From: Megamerina dolium
Taxonomy: Eukaryota > Arthropoda > Insecta > Diptera > Megamerinidae
Reading direction: 5' to 3'
DNA: 64,000 bases
NCBI GenBank assembly: GCA_963854835.1
Contig: OY978529.1
Span: 40,110,055-40,174,054, forward strand
This document shows positions 12,562 to 24,599 of the stretch, piece after piece (position 1 is the stretch's first letter; each line of letters opens with the position of its first letter). Made by a program: the position numbers and the translations under genes. The notes beneath the pieces are model-generated. The model was not told where the DNA came from. It was given only the letters and a program-made list of their open reading frames with translations, and searched no databases.

Positions 12562-13240
12562 TTAAGGGAGGAGTAAGGGATAATTTGAAATAAAAAACAC
12601 TTTTTTCGCTGATTTTTTACGGAGATACACCTTAAGCAAATTTATTCAAACTTTTTTTTAATTATAAAGCATCATCTAGAGAATATTTAGATAAATTTTC
12701 GTAATTAAATATTGAAAATTAAGCCGGTGACAGAGCATTTCCCAAAACGTCTTTTGAAAAATACGTTGTTCGGTACTCGGCGTAGAATTATCTGAAATCA
12801 AAAATGTTGTTAAATTTACTTAAAATATGTGTTAATTCTACCCCTTCCGTCGTTGTTGAGTTATCATTTTCATTTTTCAACAGTTCGTGGCCCATTTAAG
12901 CAAAAAACGCGATTTCGCGCTAAATTTTCCGCTATTTTTTAGGTGACAAACCATTTTTCCATTTTTATATTAAGATGAAAATGGAAAAATGTAAATAACG
13001 GGAGGGGGAGGCATTTTATACCAAGAAAGTATGTTTCGAGTTTGAAAAGAATCGGTCGGGTAGATTTTGCAGGATCGTGTGCACGGACTTCGAAAAATTG
13101 GTTTTCAGAAAAACACGTTTGAAGTTTTTTTTTTTCTCAAAAAGTGAGAAAAAAAATTGTTTGTAACTTGCACTGAATCTTCAATCCCAGGTCCATTAAG
13201 TACGTTTTCCGAATCTGCTTATCCCTTACCCCCTCCTTAA
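12562..13240. mobile_element. 671-bp MITE-like element with TTAA target sites
   Basis: The core at 12566-13236 begins GGGAGGAGTAAGGGATAA, and the reverse complement of its right end reads GGAGGGGGTAAGGGATAA: 15 of 18 positions match. Both ends are bounded by TTAA (12562-12565 and 13237-13240), the duplication typical of piggyBac-type elements. No transposase is encoded. The interior is composed of TTTTTCG/CGAAAAA-type sequence. The element boundaries are seen; the superfamily is inference from TTAA. Confidence 0.7.
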
Positions 13241-14750
13241 CTATTATATTAGCTGCGTTCTTTTGCACGCAAGTTGCAAAAAAACACTGACTTATTTGCC
13301 GAACTGCATGCAAAGCAACAACAAAAATAAACGACATCGTCTATTTTAACCGAGTTCAATTGAACTTGCTTATATTTTAATCGACCTGAGTTATAGTGTT
13401 GGAAAGTAAAAAAACAGCACTATTGAGAATAGACTACTGGAATGTGCTTAGGAAATTTCAACAACACGTCAAATTATTGTAAATATAAACAAAAATAAGC
13501 AAAATAAAACAAGTGCAAATAAAAAATTATTTTAAGTAAACGAATATATTTACCACAGATTCCGCAGAATTGTTTCTTTTTTGTTTTTATTTCATTTATA
13601 AATTTCACGAACAACCATATATACCAGTAGCGTTGCTAAATAATTTAAGGGAAATTATATTCAAGTAAAAGGGAAGTTATATGTGAGTTTATGTTCTTTT
13701 ACAACACGCTTATAAAAGAATGCAGCTATTGTATGTTGATTGTCTATTTACTACAGCAAGGTTAATTTATTTCACACTCATAATACTACCTGACTCGAAA
13801 CAGAATTAATTAGGAAGAATCTAGAGCTAAAGTCCAAAAGTCATTTTGCAAGAAGCCCAATAAAACTCAAAGACGAAATGCAGCAAAAATGTTCGTAACA
13901 GCTCGATTAATCCATATGAACTTCCTAATAAATCAACAAACTTCTGTACACAGAGTAAGGCATAAAATTAGATTAAATTATTAATTTTCTCACTGGGATA
14001 TTCGTAGATTTTTATTCTTTTATTTGTACACCAATATGCATATGTATATATTTAAGTAAACTGTTGCAGAATAAGTGAATAAAAATGAGTGGTCACCGAT
14101 TGGCAGAAATATATACACGCATACATACACACATATGTATGTGTTGAAGGAAAAATAATTTACATACACTAAATTAAAAGAATTATGTCGAATACAGAGT
14201 TGTATTTCGCTCGTCTTTCTTTTAAACAATCAATCAGCATTAATATTTAATAAAACAACAAATAAGATCGATACTCATAAAAGGGAAAACTATATAAACT
14301 GCTGGATAGTTATAACTTAATTATGCAAGAGAACTGTAGAAGGACGTACTACAATTTTATATGGCGCATTATGTCAAGTTTGTAATAACATGTAATAACA
14401 ACAATTACTATAACTCAAACTGTAAGTATTTAATTTAAATATACCTGTGTATATTGTGCATATGTGTTGTTGTTTATTGACATGAAAAGCATGAAGTACG
14501 TACTTGGAATTCCACTGGAAAATAGTCATCATAATTGAATGGGCATTAAAGATTATTCAATAAATATTATTGCAATGTAAGATTACTTTCCTCTCTCTTT
14601 CTCTTTCTCACCAATATCGATTCTTTTTTAATACAAACTTTGACTTGTGGTTGTAAATTCTTACAATGTTTTTTCTTAATTTCTATATGAAGCATGATGG
14701 AAAAATTGTATTGTAAGGAAAATTTTCCTGAGAAATCATTGTGAGAAAGT
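13241..14750. other. AT-rich non-coding DNA
   Basis: No gene, tRNA or repeat family recognised. Confidence 0.5.
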
Positions 14751-14759
14751 CTAGAAGAA

Positions 14760-15450
14760 AAATCTTGCCATCAGATCTTTTTAGAACATCCTGTCGGACA
14801 TGCTACATTTTCTTAGCTGTTCGACATCTAATGCACCAGATTTAACCATGGATCTATGGATTCTATGAATTTGGGTCACTGAATCAAAATTTGTGGTTGA
14901 ATTGCCTTCATCACTCCCATGTTTCTTTTTAATCTCAAAAGGGCTCTATTTTTCTGGATGGGACTGATGTCGAAAACTCGGCAACGAAATGGGATAGTCG
15001 ACATACGACGGATCAGTGTCAAACATTTTTTGTAAAATTTCGGCCAACATTAAAAGGTTTCTTTGTAACCTCAAAAAACTTTATTTTCGACCGACCGACC
15101 AGCAGCGGTTTTGAGGTTAGGCAAAAATCTGATGGTGATGGCAAAAATTCGTCAACGTATTCGAATTTAGCGGACATCCGTAACTATTCTGTATTGTATA
15201 CCCTACTTCTTCTTAACTGTTCGACATCCGACGGACCGGATAAGGCATATTTTGGGCCGCTGACTCTCACATTTTTTTTAACTCCAAAAAAAAACTTAGT
15301 TTTCGGATAGTTTTACTGGAGTTTTTCCAGTTATAAAAAAAGCCTGAGAGTAATGACCGACATCCAACTGCGATTCAGCGACTTAAAATCTGGTTCATCG
15401 CACATTCTGCTTTTATTTTTTGAGGATTATGTGTTATTGTGGGTGAATTA
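14760..15450 (+). repeat. Family C dispersed repeats
   Basis: Several diverged units built from GTTCGACATCCGACGGACCGG-like, CTATGGATTCTATGAATTTGGG-like, GGATTTCTTTTTAACCTCAAAA-like and TCTGATGGTGATGGCAAAAAT-like segments. The same segments recur at 19.6, 28.7-29.9, 48.9 and 58.0-58.4 kb. Spacing is irregular here. Confidence 0.65.
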
Positions 15451-17790
15451 AATATTGATAGGCCTAGAAATTATAGACTTCCCGTTTCATAGCTTTGTCA
15501 TAAAACCTCTTCGAAGGCATTTCATTGCAAATATTATTGGTAAACAAAATTTCTAAACTCCAGAATGAATAACATCGAAAAATAAATATTTCTGAATGAA
15601 ACCAACCATACTACCACATTTATGGCATTTTTTCTACATCAAAAAACATATTCAATGGAGCAAACATTTACAAAAAAAAATTCCGCCAGTTTGATATAGT
15701 GACACATTTTCAAAGTGGGTGAAAAAATGACTGTGGTAAAATAGGTGAGTCTGGATTGGAAAAAAGTTTGTTAAAGTTTTATGGAACATATTAATTTATT
15801 TTGAACAATAGTGACAAGAACCCTCTACTTCTATTATCCAATTCCGAACGGAAAAAAATTTTACATCATTTTCACTAAATTTTTTCACAAAGCTCTTTCA
15901 GAAGACTTACCATCCGCATATTTGTGTAATATGAAATTTACACACTAAAACCATCTGTTTGCTAACAATATTTTTGAAGTATTTATATATAACTGTGTGA
16001 ATGGTTGTGTGTGTTTTTATCATACTAATTTACTAGTTAATTAGACACAAGAGAATTTCTACACAAATTCACAATTGTATACCATTTATACTCTGTACTC
16101 ATAGCAATTGAGTGAAAAAAAAAAACTGGCAAAAACAAATAGATAGATTTACATACACACGCACACACACATACGCATAAATGCAATCACGCTTTGGCGG
16201 GTTCATAAATTAAATTAATGAAATTAACTGGCTGCTTCTGGCACATTCATATAAATATTCAAATATATACAGATATATATTATATATATATATAGTATAT
16301 ATCAGCGCAACTAAAACAAGTAATCCACACACACACACACACATGCATACAAACAAATTAACATCAAACATTTTCCACCATATCATTATCGAATCATTAT
16401 AATATTTGTGAACTATTACGACCTCTGCTGCTCTTCATCCTTTTTGAATTTCGCAGGAAAAACCACATTGAAAATACACTCTAATATGACCACAAACAGT
16501 ATATTTGTGTGTGTGTGTATGTATATATTTACGTTTATGACTAGATACATATTGAATTTAATTTAAATTTGTATTCAATTTCTTTCCAAGTACTCGTATT
16601 TAGCAAATTGGCAAACGACCAAAACTTGACGATTTAATAAATAGGTAGCAACTAATTTAAACAAACGCGGTGAGATAGAGAGTATATCAAAGCGATATGG
16701 TAATTCGTATGTACGAATATGTACAATATATTTGCCTTGAAACAATACACGAAATATTTATATGACACATGGGAGCAACGTATTAAATACGCTCAAAGAT
16801 AATACACAATAAAGACGCTTGGTGGATTATAAATTAATCCATTAATAATGTCATACATCATGCAATCGATATGGCTTACACTGGAAATGTAACATAATAC
16901 AATATAACACATTCACGTATATATCGTAGTATTGCCTAAAGCAAAATCCATTACATACATATAGTGCTTATGTAGAGGAAACGTCAGTAGGTTGAGACAG
17001 TTTCTAAAATGGGACTGTTGATGTTTGCTAATTTTTTTTTAATATACTTAAAGGGAATCAATGTACTTGATGAACGTGTTGTGTGGCCAGACAAGCATAA
17101 AATTAAATTGGAATAAAAATTGGGCAGTTAATTTTTGGGCTCAATGTTTATGATGAATTAAATTTGGTTTTTTCAAATATTTTCATGAAATTGTCATTTT
17201 TTTTTTTTAACAAATTCAAAAGAAAATTTAGTTAAACAATAAAAGCCCATTTCATGTCCAAAAATCATTAAAAAATTATATGCTCATTTTTAATATAACC
17301 TCAAATTAAAATTTCTATCCCAGTTTTCACATGATTTTTAAAAAATGTCCAAAAGCTTACTCTATATTTTTTATTCGAAACTTGTACTTAGTAAGCACCG
17401 ATAACTAGATGTCAAAACCACAACAAACGTCCTAAATTTAGTACGGATTACTATAGATCCCAAAGCATCTTTACCAAGTTCAATGCTACCAAACTCATTT
17501 ATTTTTTCTATTTTATATCGATATTTTGTAATTTCAATGCCAAAAATGCCATAATTACAAAAAAAGGCAAACGGAACAATTTTTCAACAAAATTATTTTA
17601 TTATGTTTCCAACATTTTTTCAATTGAATAATTAGAATTTGTTCAATTTGAAATTTCTATATAAAATACAAAATCAAATCAACTAAGGAAGCTTAACTTC
17701 TATTCGTTTTATTGGCATAAAAATAGCGAGTTGTCGATTAAAACACGCCTATTATAGTGAAAGTAAAAAAAAAGGTTTACTTTAAGTACT
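15451..17790. other. AT-rich non-coding DNA with simple repeats
   Basis: CACACA runs near 16156 and 16325, a TATATA block near 16270-16300 and long A/T tracts. No gene is seen. Confidence 0.5.
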
Positions 17791-17791
17791 T

Positions 17792-17890
17792 TTACCGTCT
17801 GAATACGTTCCGTAGAAGTTGACAATAAACGAAAAGTCCATATAACGACTTAATTAGTATAAAACCGAAAAAGTGCCATAATAGAAAGAC
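17792..17890. repeat. Dispersed repeat, copy 1 (partner at 26.25 kb)
   Basis: Contains AATACGTTCCGTAGAAGTTG, then an AATAAACGAAAAG-like stretch and CCGAAAAAGTGCCATAAT, in the same order as at 26253-26375. Function unknown. Confidence 0.6.
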
Positions 17891-18211
17891 CGAAAAATAA
17901 AATGTCATATAAAGATCGTCTGTAAAGTGAGGTATGGTTGTAGCAATAGTAGATGATGTACAATATTCAAACTTCAACTATTAGAATTCACTTCTAAATA
18001 GACACACTTGTAAAAAAATTATGAAAATATTTCATTTAGAATTCATTTTTACTTTTCACTTTATTTTAGAAAAGCTAATGGCAAAAAGATTTTAAAGACA
18101 ATTTGTTCTTAGTTTAGTAAAAAGGTTGTATTGCTGTAAGTTTTATCGTAGCCAGAAAAAAAAAATTATTTTACGCAAGTTCTAAAAATTAAAAAAAAAA
18201 GTAATAAAAAA

Positions 18212-18504
18212 TATATGGCACTTTTAAGCACCGAAGAGCCTTTTGGCTGAGCTTCTCTCCCAGTACCATTGTGCGTGTTAAATTGCTGGACAGTATTAGC
18301 CGGCTCCGAACGGCAGAACCGTTGTGACATCACTTTTCCTGAGCTTTGTCGCAGAGTTCTTTTAGAAGTTTTTTCATGACAAATTGTTACTGTCCATTGC
18401 TTGCCGAAAAAGAAAAATCTTTCGCTATAAAAGTTGTGCTTCAGACAGATACTGAGCCGACGACATACAAATCAAAAAGCCCAAAAACTCCTGAGCCACT
18501 ACTG
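18212..18504 (-). mobile_element. SINE, old degraded copy
   Basis: Minus-strand copy of the tRNA-derived SINE. The body (GAACGGCAGAACC, TGTGACATCAC, CGCAGAGTTC, TTGTTACTGTC) is clear. The tRNA-like head near 18440-18504 is heavily mutated, with GTGGCTCAG still visible. The tail reads GTGCCATATAT. It is more diverged than the copies at 22.3 and 32.0 kb. Confidence 0.8.
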
Positions 18505-18968
18505 AATATTAAAAATAATTACTTTGATGGCTTTGGTGGGCAAAGATTTTTAATTAATTTCACTTAATTTGTATCCATTTTTGCTTTAAATTTTCTAGAA
18601 ATTTAAAAAATATTTAATTAAAAAAAATTCGTTAATAGTTGCTGCTTTTAGTGCTGTAAAAATATAGATTAATATCTCTTTTTTTTTGTATTTCAGGAAA
18701 TCATCGGTATTCCCTTTAATTTTGACGGAAACCTTTTGTTTTTTTGTTATTTCAAAATAATCCTCGGTTTCTTCTTATATTATATAAGTAACTACAAAAT
18801 GGTATTTTAAAAAAGTTTCCCAAAACCATTAGCTTTTTAATAAAACATTCTTCTACACCGCCGAAATTAATATTAGCTAAAATTTGAGGTTCCGATAACT
18901 AAACCTTAATAACTTTTCTTCTATCCATTAGTCCATCGTCTTGATCTCATAAAATTTCGGTTACTGTA

Positions 18969-18969
<1 letters not shown>

Positions 18970-19060
<91 letters not shown>
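18970..19060. repeat. (AT)n microsatellite
   Basis: About 45 AT units with one TACAT interruption. Confidence 0.97.
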
Positions 19061-19063
<3 letters not shown>

Positions 19064-19609
19064 CAAACTATAGGTCTATATTTTTCAATTGCGTTATTTT
19101 ACTTCCACTCGACTTCAGTTAAACGCCTAATGATACATAAATATAAATATGAAATCTGAGTGCGTTTCAGTCAAACCATGAAAAGTGCCACATATTTCGA
19201 ATTTGAAAATCATTTCATTTTTTTGATTCTTCCGAACATTTTAAAATTAGTAGATTACAAAATTGTTGAAAAGTTTTTTTAAATAATTTTTTGTGAGCCG
19301 TCTTTTAAAGAAAACTAAATGAAAATTCGAAAATTTTTCGTAGTCCTGTAAATTTTTGATGATATCTGCTTTCACATTTTGACTGCATCTCCTTTGTATG
19401 AATGTACATGCAAATGTTTTAATTAATCAAAGAATTTGATTTGAATTATATTTCCTAAAGCAAAGTGCAGGAATATTTATCTATTAACCGCTTTAATTAA
19501 GAAAGCTACAACCCATGTCGATGCAGAGAAAATATTAAAGTGAAACACTCACTTCCTCCTTCTATCTTAAAATAAATTCATTAACTCTCAGAAGAAGAAT
19601 AGCACTAAT

Positions 19610-19930
19610 AACATTTGAAGATGTCGGATGTTCATCAAAGTACAGTAGTCACATTCTATGGATTTTGAATTACTAAATCCGAATCCAAAATCGAATTTAC
19701 GCCATCACCCTTTGCCTTGTATATAATATCCCCTCCTAGATTTCTTTCAAACTTCAAATAAAGTCTGTAAAAATAACAGAAAAATGAATTTTTTAATTTT
19801 TGGAATGTAGAAATCTGACTGCGGATTCGGGTTCATAGCCCCAAAATTAATTGAATATGAATACTCTCCATCCATCGGATCTCCTACTTTTCTTGTGGAT
19901 TTGTCACAGCCAAAAAAATTAATAATGAAT
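19610..19930. repeat. Family C repeat fragments
   Basis: GATGTCGGATG, ATTCTATGGATTTTGAATTACT, TTACGCCATCACC and TTGTGGATTTGTCACAGCC match the family C segments at 29.1-29.7 kb. The fragments end only about 20 bp from the splice donor of the neighbouring exon, so they lie in its first intron. Confidence 0.6.
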
Positions 19931-19953
19931 AATATAATATAATTTGCACTTAC

Positions 19954-20759
19954 CGCCTCTGATCCACCGCCACGATCATCGGTTGTTGTAGTTCACGATG
20001 ACTACTCTCATTGTTGCCTTCACTATTATCATGATCATACATCATATAATTCTCTGAATGTGTATTAACTTGCCCAGCATTTGGCGAAGGTGTTGCATAA
20101 AACCATTGTCTATAATATGAATCATATTCGGGATTGAGTCCTGATCGGCCTTCTGCCTTTTGTTGATTCGTAGTATCACGTTGATCTTCTCCTTCGTCTT
20201 CTTGTTCTTTTCCTCTGTCATCTGGTTCACCTTCATTATAACGCTCATAGCTTTTATATGAATCTTCATCTGAATCGTAATAAGCTTGAGCATCATCTCC
20301 ACGTTGATAATAGGGATTTACTTCATCACTAATATCCTCACTGGCATTATTTTGTTGCTCTTCTTCGCCATTGTCATCTGCATAGAATGGATCGATGTCA
20401 TTGAAATCGATTTTTGGTGGACCAATCGTCGATTGTCGATATGACATTATCGGTAAAATACTCTCTGCATGAACCACAACTGGTCGTTGTTCTTCATAAT
20501 AGCCATTCGATGATTGTTTGGCAGTTTCATTTTGTAGATCACTCACTGTTGAAAGTCGAGACTCACGAGTTTTTCGATGTTCAATTTCTTGTAATTTCAA
20601 TAAATTCTTATTGCTTGTTGTATTTTCCACCGCCTCCTCATGTTGTTTGCAACAAATTCCATATATAATATAAATGCTTATGGTAATGAAGATCCCCACT
20701 ACGATCAATAAGAAGATCAAACGAGACGAAATTTTCAAATTTTTCACAGTGTGATGCAT
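19954..20759 (-). CDS. First coding exon of a single-pass membrane protein, acidic ectodomain
   Basis: Opens at ATG 20759 in a good insect start context (CAACAAAAATG) and stays open for 268 codons plus two bases. It ends at a textbook splice donor, CG|GTAAGT (GT at 19952-19953); the TAA four bases later would apply only to unspliced reading. After 12 polar residues comes one hydrophobic segment (about residues 13-36, LIFLLIVVGIFITISIYIIY) followed by CC. This fits a type II signal anchor. The rest is polar, rich in Asp, Glu, Tyr, Asn and Gln (for example DPFYADDNGEEEQQ) with no Cys, so probably an extended acidic stem. Further domains would lie in exons beyond this window's recognisable coding DNA, implying a long first intron. 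The protein family is not recognised. Antisense open frames in this interval are shadows. Confidence 0.85.
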
Positions 20760-20960
20760 TTTTGTTGATTTGTTATAAAAAATAATTTAATATTTGAGAT
20801 TTAGAGAAATATTTAAACTTAAATTTTCTTTGTTTATTTTGAATTTCCAAATGTGATTAGCTTTCAGTACACATTACACCCTTAGCAATATCACCGATAC
20901 TTGTTAACTTCAAACGAATTGTGATCACACTATAACGTACGACTAACACAAAACTTTACA

Positions 20961-20967
20961 TACTGAT
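20961..20967 (-). promoter_or_regulatory. Candidate initiator for the membrane-protein gene
   Basis: The minus strand reads ATCAGTA, matching the fly initiator core TCAGT. It would start the transcript about 205 nt before the ATG. CGTTA at +28 is four of five to the downstream promoter element. No TATA box is seen. This rests on a short motif only. Confidence 0.2.
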
Positions 20968-21589
20968 TACAATCTAATCGAAAACCACTATGCACGATCA
21001 CATTCCGGAATGTTCGTGTATTCTTAAAGTGTGGAATAAAGCTGAAAGCAGAAAAAGCGTTAATTTTGCTGTGGTAGATTCATACACGAAATATTTTCAT
21101 CTTTATATTCTTATGATGATATTACCAGTACATTCTTGTATATTTCTCTTACTGTATCATGTCATTTTAATTAGAATGTTGCAACGTGTCGATACAAGTA
21201 AATGCGAACATTCATGGGTGATAATTGATATGACTCGTGCTATCCATCCATCCATCGATATCGAATGGACAACATCATCATCATTATCATCAGTATGATC
21301 ATCGTCGTCATTGTCGTCGTCGTCGTCATTGCTGCTCTACTGCTCTACTTTTGAATGCTCAAGTTTTAACAGAACTAACGGTTCTTAACCGAAGTATGTG
21401 TGTAGATATATATTCTAATTGATTAACACTTACGACTGCCTGAAAAATGCACTAGGGATGCAAATTTTCGAACCTATTGCTGAACCCGAAATTTTTGGGA
21501 TTTAAGAAAAACGTGGAATACCCGCATTAGTCTCAAAATAGTAATACAATTTAAATATAATAATTTAGAGGCTTTTATAAAACACCTAC

Positions 21590-22285
21590 CTCCCATACGA
21601 AAGTGTGCATTTAATTTAATTTAATTTTTTTATATTTTATTTTCACACTTATAAAGTAATCCAGCTGAAACTCAGTATTTATGTTTATATTTATTAACTA
21701 AAAAACAAGTTTTAAAAATCAACTCAATCTGGTGAAAACAACACATACCTCCAATACAAAAAAAAACCAGTTTTCAAATGAATTTTTTCACACTTTTCAC
21801 ACGAAAATATATAGCTCTGCTGAAGCTTGTTACATTTGACTGTATTTACTAAATAACAAACTTGGTGCATCTTATTATATTTACTAACTAAGAGATAAGC
21901 TTGAGAACAAACACAAAATCACGCCTATTTCCAATACAAAAACATATTTTGAAAAGTAATATTTCACACTTTTCACACGAATATATGAAGCTATCAAACT
22001 GAAATTGGATACATATGACTATATTTACTAACTAAGATACAAGTTGAAAAAATGAACGTAATCGGATAAAAATCACGCCCACTTTCCATACGAAATTATA
22101 TTTTCAAATGTATTTTTTCACACTTTGTATATAATTATATGATTATATATGATTGTATATGATTATATTTAATAAGTAGTAGACAAACTAAATCGCCTGC
22201 CTCCCATACAAACGTATGCTTACGTAAGCAAGTTTTCACACTTTGCGCATAAAAATATAAATTTATCAAGCTGAAAATCGATATA
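21590..22285 (+). repeat. Family A diverged tandem array
   Basis: Five units anchored by CCCATACGAA/CCAATACAAA-like motifs near 21592, 21750, 21930, 22084 and 22201. They have the same TTTTTTCACACTTT and GCTGAAA segments as at 8.8 kb. The array continues beyond 22664 after an inserted SINE. Confidence 0.8.
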
Positions 22286-22648
22286 AAAAAAAAAATAAAT
22301 ATGTGGCCACATAAAGCCCCAAAGGGCTCATTGGCCGAGCTTCTCTTCCATTACTGTTGTGCGTCTTAAATTTTGGACAATATTAGAAGGGACCTACTTA
22401 TTTTAGCCGGTTCCGAACGGCAGAACACTTGTGACATCACTTTTTCTGAGCTTTGTCACAGAGTTCTTTAAGAAGCTTTTTCATGGCAAGTTGTTACTGT
22501 CGGAAGAATTGCCAATTGCTTGCCGACAGGTGGGTACCGTTCGAAAGAAAAATCTTATCGATATTAAATTTGTTATGCATCAGCCGGGGATTGAACCACC
22601 GACCTACAGATCAGAAGGCGAACACACTAACCACTGAGCTACGGCACC
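22286..22648 (-). mobile_element. SINE with 15-bp target-site duplication
   Basis: Minus-strand SINE, 5' tRNA-like head at the right end (GGTGCCGTAGCTCAGTGGTTAG), body, and 3' tail GTGGCCACATATTTATTTTT at the left. It is flanked by a perfect duplication CTGAAAATCGATATA at 22271-22285 and 22649-22663. Removing one duplicate restores the surrounding family A repeat unit. The long open frames inside (22431-22680) are SINE body, not genes; near-identical ones occur at 32.2 kb. Confidence 0.95.
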
Positions 22649-22663
22649 CTGAAAATCGATATA

Positions 22664-24520
22664 TACGATTATATTTATAAATGAACGAAACGCACCAAAA
22701 TGTGCACTCTTTCAAAGCGGCATCTGGGGATTGGCCCTACTAATGCATATATGTAAATACATAAGGAATTAATACATCATTTATTTATTTTGGAATTTAT
22801 CTGCATTTCTTTATTTACTATTTATTTATTTATTTTAGTTCGAATAAAAATAAGAAGGTAATCAATGTTTATTTGTATTACAGGAAAAATATTAGTTCAT
22901 ATATAAGGGCGTAGTAATACAACACAATCTCGAAGGTAATTTACATAATAATAAAGGTGAAAATTGCAATGAACTACATAACATATTTGTTAATAAACTC
23001 ATACATACTCGTATAGGAAAGAATATGATTTAAATAAATTTGTTTGTGAAAATTTCTTAGTCATCGCATTACTTTAGAATTACTGTAATTATAATATGGT
23101 GCGCCGTCCCTTCAGAATTCTAAGAAACATTTATATAAGACGATAGCATAGGATCGAGCAGGAAATAATATAGCATCGATAAAGAAAAAGTTGCCGAAAG
23201 GTTGCATTTAGGAATAACAACTCCTTCAGGGCCCTTATGGGCATAGCGTCATCTTATTTGAATGACTTGGAAGTAATTGGCAATTTATCTTAAATATATC
23301 GGAAATTTTGGAAAATTTCACATTACTTTCTTCTTTATTAGTGTGGCCTCATATAAATATTTCTACATTGGAGTCTTCGTAAACCCCTTCCCTTGGAATA
23401 CACTACCAAGACTGTGTTTTTATTTATAAAGTCTACAATTTTGCAACGTAATAATAAAAACATTATTCTATTGATATTTACAGCAAATATAAAATATCCC
23501 AAAATATATTACAACCATGAAAACATTCGTCTATAACTCCTCATTCTTCCACATTTATTCTCTTCTAATTTACATCAACTCAATTTCATTAAAACTAAGC
23601 TAAACTGATTTTGGTTAGTCTGTATTTAGGCGTTTCCGCATATACTGACTAATGTATACTCGTAAATATGTACGATATATGGTGTATTTTGATATTATTG
23701 CATCCTTTCAATGTTATTGCGTATGCATGAATAAATGATATGATTGTTGGTGGTCGACCATATCTATTGTGTGTTTAGGTAAAAATATTATAGATGGGTT
23801 TCACCTTTACATATGTAACCAGTAGTACGAGCAAAACAAATACATATGTACACATGTAACTTTGGACGGGTATTAAGCTTTTGTGTCATACTATCTATTC
23901 GTACATACGTATACCCTCATCATTCATACTAACTGCCAACTAACTACTACTATATGTATATAGATACTATGTATAACAATAGCTTATAGAGATCATTGTG
24001 GCACGAGTATCGTATGTGTATACAAATGGTTCTGATTTTGTCTTGTTGTTATTTTTGTGATTGTTATTTTTGGTTGCATGAACACTCTATCCGATGTTGC
24101 TATTTTTGGCGTTGCGTTGCGTTGCGTACTATGACAACACAACTAACGACACTAGTCATTTTTGTTATTTTTAATAATGGCCAACACCCTCAATACGTAT
24201 TTATCGTCCTCTGTTGGAAAACACACACAAAAAATGGGAGACAAACACAATATCACAGTTAAAGTGATTTGCATAATAATAGACGCTATAGTTGATTATT
24301 TTCAATGGTTAAATGAACAACAACACCAACAACGGCAACAACAAAGAATTCGAAACACTACTATCGTACTACCTTACTACAACCACAAGCTAGATAGTGG
24401 GTGAAAAGACGTTAAAGGTCTTTTACACCTATTTTTTGGGATCGTTAATGTTAATGTTGGGTTTCACACACACTCACACAATGTAAAATTGTTTTTCACA
24501 ATACCTACTATCATCTATTG
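22664..24520. other. Non-coding DNA
   Basis: A last family A remnant to about 22720, then AT-rich DNA with tephritid-like GTACATATGTA simple repeats. No gene recognised. Confidence 0.5.
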
Positions 24521-24521
24521 C

Positions 24522-24558
24522 TGATGATGATGATGATGATGATGATCATCATCATCAT
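24522..24558. repeat. (GAT)n/(ATC)n perfect palindrome
   Basis: A GAT run meets an ATC run at GATC (24544-24547), making a 26-bp perfect inverted repeat at 24533-24558 that could extrude as a hairpin. Confidence 0.9.
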
Positions 24559-24599
24559 TGTTTTTGTGATTGTGTTAATTGTCACAGTATAAACATTCA

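Noticed and set aside
22431..22680. Two overlapping frames (MTSLFLSFVTEFF..., MSQSSLRSFF...) that recur near 32216 and 18346
   Set aside because: They are the SINE body read through; the repetition comes from SINE copies, not a conserved gene.
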